Below are positions 8,717-23,700 of a stretch of 64,000 nt of DNA, one piece after another; position 1 is the stretch's first letter, and every line of letters starts with the position of its first letter. The position numbers and the translations under genes are program-made. Under the pieces are notes generated by a model that worked only from the letters and a program-made list of their open reading frames with translations, had not been told where the DNA came from and made no database searches. Source of the DNA: a virus; IMG/VR virus record IMGVR_UViG_3300028394_002328, positions 1 through 64,000 of that record; one strand, written 5' to 3'.

Positions 8717-11700
8717 ATGGCAACTAGAATCCGCACCCTAAACTTTCTACCAGAAATATTTCAAACTCCAACTAATGCTCAATTTTTAGCGGCTACTTTG
8801 GACCAACTTGTAGCTCAACCGCTGACTAAAACGATTGAAGGTTATGTAGGTAGTAGGTTTGGATATGGGGTTAATGCCAAAGATTATTATGTAACTGAAC
8901 CAACGAAAGTAAGAACAGATTATCAATTAGATCCAGGTGTAGTATTCACTAAAACTAATCAATCTACAGCACAAGATTTTATTAGTTACCCAGGTATACT
9001 TGATGCTCTTAAACTTGAAGGAGCATTAACTGACAATAATAGTAGACTTTTTAATAGTCAATTTTACTCATGGGATTCGTTTACTAATTTAGATAAGATT
9101 ATTAATTTTAATCAATACTATTGGATTCCTGAAGGCCCTGAACAAGTAGTAGTATCGTCTGATACAGTATTTGCTACTAACGATTACTTAGTAACTGATG
9201 TTATCAATGGGTATAATATTACACCTATTACTTCAACTGAGATAGGAACTACTAACCCAACATTAACATTGTTAAGAGGTGGTACATATACTTTTGCAGT
9301 TAATCAATCAGGTCAATTTTGGATTCAAGGTGCACCTGGTGTAACAGGGTATAGTCCAACTCAACCTAATTTACAAACTAGAGATGTATACGGTGTAGAT
9401 AATAATGGTGCAACTATAGGAACAGTTACATTCACAGTTCCTCCAAAAGACGCTCAAAATAATTATAATTTTCCTGGCAACAACTTAGTTGATGTAGTAA
9501 GCGATATTCCCTTCAATCAAGTCAACGGTGCTAGACTAAGTGATCTAGGTGGTATTGACGGTGTTACTGCGTTAAACGGCTTAACAGTGTTATTTTATAA
9601 TACAGGCATATCTAATGAAATTGGATTTACTTCAAATTTCTTTGACTACACAAATTATGATTACAATAATGATTTAGTAGCTACTGAAACTATTAATGTA
9701 ACCGCAACATCATCGACCGGCAATCTTATTACATGTGATTCAACTAGCAATTTAATAGTTGGAAATTCAATAGTATTCTCAGGAGTCGGTTTTGGTGGAT
9801 TGTCTATCTATTCTGAAACTTTACCTGATACATTATATTTCGTAGAAAGTATTTCAAGTCCTACTGAATTTTCAGTGTCATTATCAGTTGGTGGAGCGCA
9901 AGTACCTTTATCAAATGCTGCAGGTACATTAGTAGGTACAACTAATCAAGGACTGTTAGAAGAAGGTTTTTACACAACTGTTAACCAAAATTTCTATACA
10001 ATAGAATATATAGGAGATTTAACAGATCCTGTAATCAGATTAATACCTAGTTCTCTTATTCCTACTAATCAGAAAATAACAGCAAGTTTTGGTACACAAT
10101 GGATAAGCAGAGTTTTTTATAAAACTGCTTTTGGTATTATAAACATTGTTCCGTTTATAAGTGCCCCATTAGATACTCTATACTATCAAGATGGTACTAG
10201 TGCAAACAAAGTTGGTATAATTCGTATTATTGATAGTAATATAACGAATACGCTAGATGTAGAAACTGATATTTTAGGTCAGCCGCAATTCACTGCAACA
10301 AATGGTGTAGTGTTTACTAATGGATTAAAAGTAGTATTTCAGGGCGATGTAATTCCTGCAAGTTATAAAACTGGCGCATATTATGTTGAGGGCGTTGGTA
10401 GTAGCATAGAATTAATTCCAGTGAGTAATCTTATATCACCGGACCCCTTCACATCAAGTACATATGTACCATGGGATACTACAGCATGGGATATTGGTAA
10501 TTGGGAAGGAACTTCATATATTCCTGTAACTCCTGATTACATTACTATTGCAAGAAATAGTATTGACCGTAATGCTTGGTCAAGAAGTAATAGATGGTTC
10601 CATATTGACGTAATTAATGCTACGGCTGAATATAACAATGATCCTACATTAGTTACATTGTATGCTACATCAGAATATAAGGCTAAACGACCTATAATTG
10701 AATTTTATCCTAACTTGCGGTTATTTAATACCGGCATTGAAGGTAAAGCACCAGTAGACTTCATTGATTTTAGAACAACTGATGCATTTTCCCAAGTTGC
10801 AGGGCAGGAAAATTATTACCCTGATGTAACAGCATATACTGGGTATGACGCAGTTATTGGCACAGTAGCATCAAATACTACTACCACTATAGTTATTCCT
10901 ATTGAAAGTGTTCAGGGTACATTTGAAATAGGGCAATATGTTGCAGACTCTACAAATTTATTGCCTACTAATTCATATATTACCAATATCGTAACCACAA
11001 CTACGACCGTTACTTTAACTATAGAATGGGAATTCTCTACATCATTTACCGGTACTAGCGTAGCATCAGTGATAGGTACTGACACTACTGTAGATAATTA
11101 TGCTCTATTTGATGGATCACGCATAATATTTGCAGCCGATACTGACATAAATGTTAAAAACAAAATTTATGTATCTAGATTTTCTTCTATAAGTGGCTCT
11201 ACTCCAGTTATTACGTTAACTGAAGCAACTGATGGAGAAGTATTAGTTAATCAAGGAACAGTAATATTAAGAGGCTATGTTAATCAAGGTTTTGATTTTT
11301 ATTTTGATGGCTTAGAATGGATTGAGTCGCAAGAGAAAATAACGGTAAATCAACCCCCACTGTTTGATGTATTTGATGATAATGGAATTAGCTTTGGTAA
11401 TACTGATTTATATGTTGGTACTTCTTTCATAGGTAATAAATTATTTGCGTATGGTATTGGTGCAGGCATAAACGACATTGTATTAGGATTTCCAATAAGA
11501 TATAGTTCTGTAGATAATGTGGGTGATATATCATTTGACGTATCATTAAATTTAGATAAATTTAACTATGTGCAAGGTTCAACTCCTATTACGCAAAATG
11601 TTAATACTGGTTATGTGCATCAAGCAGTCAGCCGAACTGAATATATAAGACAAATTGGGTGGCAGACAGCAGTATCACCGAGTATTCAATATCAAATATT

Positions 11701-14700
11701 TGAATTTGAGTATGATGTATTAAATCCCACAACTACATTCACTTGCGATATCGCAATGATGAATACTATAGATACACAATGGCCTACTATTGAAGTTTAT
11801 ATTAATAATATTATACAAGATAATACTACCTATACTGTAACTGTAAATAGTAATTCTACGGTAGTGACTCTAAATGATACGATTATTGATAACACTGTAA
11901 TACAAATATTATTATTAAGTGACCAAGTAAGCAAAACGGCATATTATAGTATACCTATTAATTTAAATAATAATCCTTTTAATCAAGATATAACTGTAGC
12001 TAACGTTGGAGATATTCGCGGGCAATATAGAAGTATGTTCTATAACAACCCAAATACTACAGGACAAGTGTTTGGTTCAAACAACTTTAGAGATTTAGGT
12101 AATTTAGTTCCATGGGGCAACCGCATTATTCAAAATAGTGCATCATTGGTATTGCCTAGCGTATTTTTACGCAAACAAAATCACAATTTGTTTAACTCAT
12201 TATTGTTTAACAGCCGTGAATATATCAAATTTAAAACACTTTTAGTAGACACAGTTAATAATACAGATTATGTTCAACGTTATTCACCATCTGAAATTTT
12301 AGATAATGCACTAGATCAAATTACTTTTAGCAAAACGGATAATCAGCCCTTCTTTTGGAGCGATATGCTACCTAGTAAGGCAGCATATATTACTAACACA
12401 TACACATTTGCTAATAGTTTAGATGTAAGTATATATCCATTAAGTAGAATTTATGATTTTACTTCAGCAAATTATTACGGAGTACTTGTTTACTTAACTA
12501 GGACAGTTAATAATATTACAGTAACTAGACAGTTAATAATTAATCAAGATTACACGGTAAGTACAGATTCGCCGTCGTTGACAATAACTTTAGATTTGTT
12601 GCCCGGTGATATTATTACTATTAAAGAATATAATCAAACATATGGTTCATATGTACCCAATACACCAACTAAGTTGGGATTATACCCTGCATATATTCCT
12701 AGTGTAGCATTAGACATAAATTATTCACAATCTACTTATTTTATATTAGGGCATGATGGTTCGTATAACAAATTATACGGAGATTATTTTCCTGAAACAA
12801 ATATTTTGGTAGATTTTAGAGATCAGGCTCTACTAGAATATGAAACTCGTGTTTATAATAATTTAAAATTAAGTAGTGCTGTACCTGTACAAGAATATGA
12901 AGTATTGCCTGGTTTCTTCAGAGATACTGATTATTCATTTGACGAGTGGTTAGAGATATATAGTCCGGGGTTTTTAAATTGGGTAGGACAAAATCGTTTA
13001 GATTATAAGAGACAGATATATCAAACTAATAACGAATTTACTTACAATTATTGGCAGAGTGGTAACGCAATCAATAGAGAATCTATCTACCAAGGATATT
13101 GGAGAGGTATGTATCAATATTATTACGATACTTCAACTCCGAATACTAGTCCATGGGAGATGTTAGGATTTGTTAATAAGCCAAGTTGGTGGGAAACTAG
13201 ATATGGTCCTGCACCCTATACCAGTGACAACTTAGTATTATGGACAGATTTATCAGAAGGTATAGATTGGAATGATGGTAACCCAGTTGTAATTCCTGCT
13301 GCGGTTAGACCTGAATTGTTGCAAGTGATTCCTGTAGATAGTGAAGGAAATTTATTATCACCGTTAAGAAATATAGTTGGTAACTATAATTCAAACATTT
13401 TCCAACGTGATTGGAAAGTTGGTGATGAGGCTCCAGTTGAATTCAGCTACCGTAGAAGCAGTTCATACCCGTTTGATTTAATGCGTATATTAGCATTAAC
13501 TAAGCCTGCTGAATTCTTCAACCTAGGGGTAGACTTAGACAATTACAAATATAGCGAAGAATTTGGACAATATCTTGTTAATAACAGAAGTCACTTAGTA
13601 ATAAGCAACGTTGAAATTTATGGTTCAGGCACTGCTAAAACTAGTTATATTAACTGGATAATTGATTATGAAAAACAAGTAGGAGTAGATGCTACCGCTA
13701 ATATAACAACACTATTAGATAATTTAGATGTACGGTTAGTGTATCGCCTTGCAGGGTTTAGCGATAAAGCTTTACTAAAATTTTATGTTGAAAAAGGCAC
13801 ACCAAACAGTAGAAACGCATCGTTATTAATTCCTGATGAAAGTTATAGTGTTTTATTATATGATAATCAACCATTTAACCGTGTAATATATAGCGGGGTA
13901 ATAGTACAAATAACACAATACGGGTTTTCAGTATTTGGTAATTCACAAACGCAAACATATTTCAGAACATTAAAACCATATTATAATGGTAAGTATGACC
14001 GTATTACTATAGATAATTTAAATGTTAAAGTGTCACAGGATCACAGTGATGTTGAGGTAATTGTTCCATATAATACCGTGTTTGGTACTGTGCAGGAAGT
14101 AGCAACATTTTTATCTAACTATGGAGCATGGTTAACAAGCTTAGGGGTAACCTTTGAGCAACAAGAAAATGAATTAGAAATTAACTGGAATCAAATGATT
14201 GCCGAGTTCTTATATTGGGCGCAGACTGGTTGGGATGAAGGTAGTATCGTAACATTAAATCCTTCTGCAAGAACAATTTCATTTAATAAAGATAGTAATA
14301 TTGTACAACCATTAACTATTCAGCAAACTAATTTTATTTTAAATCAGAATTTATATCCAATTCAGAATAGAGATTTGGCTATTATTCGTGAAGAAACATT
14401 GTTTACTGCTACCGCATTAAATGATGGTGATACTATTTCTTATGCACAATTTAATATCAGTAATTTTGAACATGGTATTGTTTTTGACAATGTGACATTA
14501 TTCAATGATATAATATATAACCTAATTACTGGATTAAGACAAACTCGTATTACGGTCAGAGGTACTAAGAGTGCAGATTGGAACGGCACAGTTGATGCTC
14601 AAGGATTTATTTATAATCAAGACAATATTAAAGAATGGAACAATACTGTTACCTATACAAAAGGTGAAATAATATTGTACAAAAACAAGTATTGGGTAGC

Positions 14701-17700
14701 ATTAAAAATAGTTCAACCAAAACTTATATTTGATGAATTAGAATGGAAGCGTACAGATTACGATGAAATTCAAAAAGGATTGTTACCTAATAGTAGCACA
14801 AGAAGTTATGAAAGTACATTGTATTACGATGTAAATAAGGCTAATTTAGAAAATGATGCTGACTTATTAAGTTTCTCGTTGATCGGGTATCGTCCAAGAG
14901 ACTATTTAGCACTTGCTGATTTAACTGATATTACACAGGTAAATGTTTATAAAAACTTTATTAAGAATAAAGGAACACGAAATGCAACCGATGCATTTAA
15001 GGGAGCAAATCTTCCTCAAGGTGGCATTGACTATGACATTTACGAAAATTGGGCTATTAAGTCAGGTGAATTCGGTGGAGTTTTAAACAGTAATTTTGTT
15101 CAATTTAAAATTAATCAAAATTACATGACTGGAAATCCAAGTATAGTTGGACTTACAAATGGAGTATATAACGAAGGTGTTCAACAAGAAGTTCCTATAT
15201 ACTCATTGTTTAATTATGGTAGACCTATAAACACAGTAAACATATTACCTACTATATCATCACAAGAGCCATCTACAGTTTATCCTACAGCAGGCTATGT
15301 TAACTTCAATGATGTCAAGATGTCATCTTATTTTTATTCACAGCTTCCTTTAGCAGTGGATAGTAATAATTTGGTAGTGTTGTTATCACAATTTTATGTT
15401 CGTGATTATGTTTGGTTAGCAAATTACTTACAGCGTTGGGAAGTGTTTACTCCTAAGTCAATGGGTATAATATTAAATGTAAGTAACAACTTAAATGATA
15501 CTGCAACCGTTACATTTAAAACTCCTCACAATTTAACAAGATATGAACCTTTTGCAATTGTTAATTTTTCTGATGCAGTGAATGGGTACTATATCAGTAC
15601 AGTAATTGTAGACCAGTACAGAGTATTAATTACATTAAGTATTGACCCTTCTATTACTAATATTACTGGTCAAGGGGTAGGATTTAAATTCCAATCACAG
15701 CGTGTTGCTCAACCTAGTAACATTATAGATTTGCCATTATTAGATTCAGAATTTTTCAAAAATACCGTATGGGTAGATGAAAACACCGATGGCGGTTGGG
15801 CTGTTTATAGAAAAGGTATCAACTATCAATATCAAAATGAATTCACTAAATCTTCTTCAGTGACGTTTGGTAGTGCGGTAGCCACTAGTAGCCAACTAGG
15901 ATATTTAATAGGTGATGCTACTGCCGGTGCTGTGTACCGCTATACATTCAATGACTTAACACAAGCTTATGATTTAGGACAAACGTTAACTTCAGGTACT
16001 TCATTTGGTTCTACTATCTCTCATAATAGTGACATATATGTAATTTCTGAACCTACAACTACCCCGAGAATTTACATATACCAACTTCAAAGTAGTACTT
16101 TATCTGACGATTTAATTTTGTACCAAGCAGCAATTGCCGCACCAGGTGGAGTTACAAATTGGGGTAGTGCAGTAGCAATATCAGGCAATACAAATTGGAT
16201 TTATGTTTCTGATGTTGATAATAATACTGTACATGTATATAGAAAGTCAAACGTTGTTACTCCAGTAACCAATCTTACTGCAGGACAAACTTATATTATT
16301 ACAACAGTGGGCACTACTGATTTTACTACAGTGGGTGCTACATCAGATGATATAGGAACAGCATTCGTAGCCACTGGGGTAGGCACTGGTACAGGTACAG
16401 CAACAAAGAGTACATATCAAAAAGTAACAACTATAGACGGCGATGCATTGTCATTGACTGTAGCAGGAGATAATTTTGGTTATTCTTTAGCGACAGACTA
16501 TTATGGTGATACTTTAATTATTGGTACTCCTAATAAAGATTATAGCGTTACTATAGATAATTGGGGCTATGTATATGTGTTTGATCGTGCTGTACAAAAT
16601 ATCCAAGTACAAACTAATAGTGTCCCATTAACTCCGCAAATATTTAATTTAGCATGGACACCAACTTCATTATCAAAAACATTAACTGATACTAATAGCA
16701 CTGGTAATTTATTAACATTGAATAGTACATCAGGTATTACTGTTAATGATCCTATTATCTTTACAGGATCAGGCTTAGCAGGAACAGAAATTGTTTCAGA
16801 TCAAGTATATTATGTACGTTCAATTAGTGGAAGTGATATTACTATTAAAACTAGTAGATTTGCTACAGCGGCTGTAACTGTTGCTACCGTTTCTGCAATT
16901 ACAGTTACTACTATAGTACAAAATACTCCAATTTATGTTTCAGTAAATGGAAATTTAGTAGACGATAGTAACTATGCTATCATTTCTAATACTTTGGTAT
17001 ATACTAGTACATTAAATGCAGGCGACATTATTAATGTAAGTGGTCAAGAATTTACATTGATGCAAACACTTACTACTGAAAATACTCCAAAAGTTGGTGT
17101 ACATTTTGGTAACAGTGTAGATACAACTATCTATGCAAGTGAAATTATTGTCGGCGCGCCATATGAATTAGTTACACAAATTAAAGAAGGTGCGGTATAT
17201 CGTTACACCAACGGCGGTGGCAAATACGGTATGATAATTGGCACTAGTACTGTCAATGTAACTAGCGCTAGAAATTTATTAATTAATGGCTTCTTAGTCA
17301 CTGTTCCAATTGGCAATGCAACTACTGTAGCTAACGCTATTAATGCAGTGGCGATACCTAACATTGTTGCAACTGCAATTGATGGCAAGTTAATGTTATC
17401 ATTAGTTGATAATAATCTAGCACAGGTAAATGAAAAGATATTATTAAGTTCAACTAATAGTGCAACACTAGGTGAATTAGGTATAAACATATTCACTCAA
17501 ACACAGACAATAGAATGCCCGCATACTAATAGTCGCACACAGTTTGGTACTGTAGTTAAATTTAATGAGTACGGTAGCTTTGTTGCTAGTGCACCAGTTG
17601 GAACAAGATTTAGCAGTACTACTTTTGATTTTATAGATGATGAAAATCAAGATAATGACACTGTGTTTGATAACAATACCACTACATGGTTAGATACCTT

Positions 17701-20700
17701 CCCTAATGCAGGTGCGGTATACATGTTTGATTATTTGTCTAACTACAATGAGACTTTAATAAATTGTGGTAAGTTTGTTTATGCTCAAAACGTAAACAGT
17801 CAAGATTTAGAATATGGTCTACAACCAAACTATGGTACTGCTTTAGACTTTTATAATTATTCCGTAATTATAGGAACACCTGGATTTAGTCCTAGTAACG
17901 GTCAAGCAATAACATATACTAATACATTAAATCAGAAAGATTGGTCTGTTTATAGAAGCTCTTCTCCTGTAGTTGATATTACTAGTATTGGGAACATTCA
18001 ATTGTTTAGTGCTCAAACTAATGAAACTCTAATTAACATGGATTACATTGATCCATTGCAGGGTAAGATATTAGGTGCAGCCAGAGAAAATATTGATTAT
18101 GTAGCTAATACCGATCCTGCTACTTATAATAATGGGGATCTTGTTCCGAGTAATTTGGTATGGGGCGTAACACAAGTTGGTCAAGTTTGGTTTAACACAA
18201 CTAATATTCGTTATGTTAACTATCACCAAAACAGTAATACTTATAACTGTAAATATTGGGGCACATTGTTCCCTAATAGTGATGTTGCAGTTTATACTTG
18301 GATAACATCTGAAGTACTACCTATTAATTATATTGGTTCAGGTACTGTTTACGATCCAACAAAATATTCAATACAATATATTATTAATCCAGCTGGTGCT
18401 CTAACTCCGATATATTTCTATTGGGTAAGAGATACAGGTATTATATCTCCTAATTTAGGCAAAACATTAGCAGATAGTATCATTGCTGCCTATATAGCTA
18501 ATCCAAGAAATTCAGGGATAAGTTACTTTGCCCCGTTGTTACCTAGCGTATATGCTCTATATAATGCTGGAGATTACATAAACGCAAACGACTCAGTATT
18601 AAATATTGGGTTTGGCACTGGAACAAGTACTGATGTTGTTCATAACCAATACGATCTAATTAGAGCAAATTTTGCCGATGACTATTTGCCAGGACTGCCA
18701 AATACATATTTAGGTGAAACAGAACCTTACTCATTATATGCTAGATTATTAGACAGTTTATCGGGAACTGACACTTCAGGGCAAGTTGTACCTGATCCAT
18801 TCTTACCACTAGCGGTGCAGACTGGTGTTCTTGTTAGACCCAGACAAAGTTTCTTCTACAATAGATTAGGTGCTGTTAAAAACTTCTTTGAAACATTAAA
18901 CGAAATAGTAAAACAGTATCCACTTTTTGAAATTTCTGATGCAACATTTACATATGCTTCAGGTGAGTTTTTTGACACTACCAATTATTGGGAAACAATT
19001 AATTGGTGGGCTCCGAGGTATAATGACAATACTAAATCTACAATTCAGGTTGCTATCTATTCTGATTTAGCCACACTAAGTGTTACAGAAGGTACAATTG
19101 TAACCGTCGCAACAAATGGTATAGGTTTAGCTGAAACTTACATATTTACTAATAGTGAATGGATAAGAATAGGACTTACTAACGGGACAATACAATTTAA
19201 GAGTTCACTTTGGGATTATGCTTCAGCAAGAATAGGATTTGGTGATAACTTTTTTGACACTACCCCATACGATTCATATCCTAGCGAAGAAACTCGTTAC
19301 TTAGTAAGAGCATTAACTGAGCAACTACCTTCTGAATTATTAATATATAGAAATAGAATATTGATTCTTCTCTTTGAATATATCGTTAGTGAAACAATTG
19401 AAACTCAAAATTATCTCCCGTGGTTAAATAAAACATCATTTGTTGATGTTGGGCATACTATACGAGAATTGTTACCTATTGAAGTTTTCCAAAGTGATAA
19501 TCAAAACTTCTTAGAGGGTTATTTAAACGAAGTTAAACCTTATCATGTAGTCATTAAAGATTTCTTATTTAAATATACCGGTATTAATGTTTATCAGGGC
19601 AACATAACTGATTTTGATGTGCCCGCACAGTATAATACAAGTATACAGCGTTGGGTATCTCCTCAACTAGTGTATAGTAATCCTAGTGATGTTAATCAAT
19701 ATTTACCAACTGATCCGATATGGCAAGAACCTGAATATATTAATTGGTTTGAGAATTACGGCGTAAGTTTAACTGGTCAAGATGGTGTACAAATAACAAC
19801 ATTGACTTCTTATTTGGCACTTAACTCAGGTGAAATGTCAGTAAACAATGCACAAGGCTTTCCAATTAATGGTATAGTGCAAATTGGTACTGAACAAATT
19901 GGATTCTCCTCAGTAGATAGAAATCTAAATGTTTTAGTTGGCTTAACTAGGGGTGTTAACGGTACACCAATAACTAATCATATTCCTGGTGAACTAATTT
20001 ATATTAATCTCCCTGCGGTATTGGTATTAGATGGTGGTAGAGGTTATACTGAACCTCCTAAAGTTGTAGCATATATTGATCCTACATTATATCCTGCACC
20101 AACTGTACCTGCTGTACTAACCGCAGTAATGAGTTTAGACTCAGTGCTGCGTGTTGATGTAATTAACCCTGGACAAGGATATGCTGTATTACCTAAGATA
20201 ATCATTGATCCTTCTACTGTAATCTTTTTTGAAGGTAGCGCCGTAAGTACAACATATAATACAATTATATTGTATGCGCCGTTATTACAAACTGGAGATT
20301 TAGTGCAGTATAACGTTGCTCCCGGTGGAACTCAAATCGGTGGATTAGAAAGTAATCAATGGTATTATGTTAATTTATTAGAGACAGTGCCTACAGTTGT
20401 TGTAGCATTATATTCTAATTATACTGATGCAATTTATGATGTTAACCGTGTTAAATTATTAAGTACAGGATCAGGGGACCAATCATTAAGCGTAGGAGCA
20501 AAAGCATCGGCTATTTCTTCTGCTGCTCCAGCAAGAGAAAATAATATTACTTTAAGATTTGATAGAACTACTTACAATTCACAGGTTATAGATTGGCAAG
20601 CAGGTGCATACTACGGAGCGTTCTATGCAGGCGATTACTTCAATAGCGAAGCCGTATCAAGTTCATCAATTAAATTACAAAGCACTCAACCACTAATAAG

Positions 20701-23700
20701 TTCTATTTTAGCTAGTGCTCAAGGAGTAGCTTTTGAAATTGAAGATGTCAGAAATGACAGAGTAGTAACTTATTCGTCATTGATTCGTCAAGTAGCAAGT
20801 ACACAAGCATCAGATGATTCAATTACTTTAACTACTTTCAGTAACAATCCATCGGATGTAAACGCATCAGGTTCTACAATTGGTTTTTATATTGGCATGC
20901 CAATTAAATTTAATGGTGCTGTAGTGGGAGGATTAGTAAACGGTACTGTATATTATGTAAACAGCATAATTGATGATACTAATTTTACAATATCAGAAAA
21001 TAGCACTGGCAGTCCTATTAAAGCTCTATCAGACGGAACTGTTAGTGTTGCAGGGCTAGAATGTTTTGTAGGTGAAGTAACTGATACTGCAATATTATCA
21101 GTAATATATCCGGGTATTACAAATGTCACTGCTACTCATGCAGATACAAATACACTTACCATACCATTGAATCCAACTGGTACTGGTGGTACTATTGGAT
21201 TTTATATTAACTTGCCTGTATTTTTTACAGGAACAATGTTAGATGGTGTAGTAGAAAATCAAGTATATTATATAACAACCGTTGTAGACAATCAGACATT
21301 TACAATGTCCGAAGAACAGAACCCAACAACATTAAACATTGTTTCTACAGATGGATCATCTGATTATATTACTACTAGCGATGATACTTCAGTACTGTCA
21401 ATTAACGAACCGGTAATTTTTAATACCATGGTAATTGCTGGAGCAGAGTCTACTTCGTTTGGTGGATTAGTATCAGGAACAACCTACTATATTTCAAACA
21501 TCGTGAATGCTAGTACATTCCAAGTATCTTCTAATATTAACGGGGCTTCACTAAATTTATCCACTGTAGCTGCATCTACAACTACTAGCGCATTGTTAAC
21601 TAGTCAGAAAAATGTGGTTCAGTTATCTGACGATACTGGCAATGATATGATTATTAATATTAATTTACCAGTGAGCCCAGGTCAAGTAAATGGTCAAAGA
21701 TTCACTCTATATCAAACTTCTGAACAATATGTTGGATTAACAGGCACAGACGGGGCATTAATAGATAGAACGATCGGCGCAGTAATAGGTACACCTGATA
21801 TTATTGCGTTGACTACTTTAAGTGGCGGATTGACTGACATATACATTAATATGCCATTAGAGATATCTCAGGATATTGGATCATTAACAACTGGAACAAC
21901 CTATTATGTAATTGATACTGGCACTATAGAAATTGAATGTACTTCAACTTCATCATCAACAAATGAAATAACATGTGATACTACAGAATCATTATATGTT
22001 GATATGCCTATCGTATTCAATGGAGTGGGTTTAGGTGGTATTCAAATTAATGTTGAGTACTATGTACATACTATAGTTGATGGGACACATTTCAAAATTT
22101 CTGAGTCTATAAATGGGACGGTAAAAACTCTACAAAATAGTAATGGCACAATGAATGGTGTGGGGGAACCATATATCCAAGTATCTACAACACTTAGTGG
22201 GTCGGTTGAACCAACAGGTGATTCACAACAGGCTGCATCAATTTCAGTTGCAAGCCCGGCTGTAATTACTGTAGCTGTAGCGCCTGCTGATGGTACAAAA
22301 GTTGAATTCAGAAGTACTGGAGCACTACCTACAGGACTATTAGAAGACACTACATATTATGTAGTAAATTCATCTGGCACTACTTTTGAAGTAGCATATT
22401 TACCTAGCGGATCACCTATTGATACTACCGCTAGCGGTTCAGGTACTAATATTGTCATTGTGACTGATACAATAACCATCAATCAAACTATATTGACTAC
22501 TCCTGTATTTGATGTAAGTTATATTTTGGGAGGATACCGAGTTATAATAACTGATCCAGGGTTAGGATATGCTGTTAATAATACTATTACTATAGTGGGA
22601 ACAGATATGGGCGGTGCTACTACATTGAATGATTTAACATTAACAGTTGAGTCAGTCAATAGCACAGGAGAAATCACAAGTGTGATTTGTTATGGTACCC
22701 CTCCCGGTGCAACAGAAAATTATTACTTAAAAGTTATATCACCAAACGAGTTTGCCGTATATTCAAATCCATTATTGACCGTGCCAGTAAGTGGTATTGG
22801 ATTCTCTTATACAGGAATAGTTACAACAACTGTTACTGCTACTAATTTAAGCACTGATATTATAACAGTAGATGACACCAGTGAGTTCTCAGTTAATGAT
22901 CCGATTGTATTTACAGGAACAGTAGTTGGCGGATTGGTAGTAGGACAAACTTATTATATCTTAGACAATGTAAATTTCACACCTACTACACTTCAAGTAA
23001 GTGAAACTCCAAATGGTTCAGTATTTAACCTAACAGTTACTACTTCACTTCAAGACTTTACTATGGCTAAGGTTGGAGATTTTGCTTTATTACCTGAGCC
23101 CTTTGTCTTTAGTCAAAGTATAGTTAAGTATAATAACCGTGTATATGTTTGTGTTGTGAGTAATAGTGATCAAGAATTTATTTTTGGTAAGTGGGAACTG
23201 TTAACTAGTGGTGATCGCAGATTAAATGCATTAGACAGAATCATTGGATATTATCAGCCTACTATAAACATGCCTGGGATAGACCTTACTCAATTAGTAG
23301 ATGGCATAATATATCCTAATAGTACATATTTAGGCAATGCATTTGCACCTGATCAACAGTTTGAAATTGATACCTATTTACAAGATCAGCTTTTCTATCC
23401 TACTGAAGTGCAATCTAAATCTGTAGTTTGGAATGGCACTAATTATTTTGTAGTAGCAGATACTTCTTCGTATTCTACTATATTATACAGTACAACCGGC
23501 GATGATTGGGCATTTAATAAATTAGCTAATTCTAACCTAACAACCACTGATTTAACCTATGTTAATGAAAAATATTTAATCACTACTAATAATCCGGCTA
23601 CTCCAATATTACTAAGTGAAGATGGCGTTGAATGGACAGCTTCAGAAAATTATATTGGTTTAGGTGAAGTTACTGCAAAACCAATTTCTGATGGACAGTT

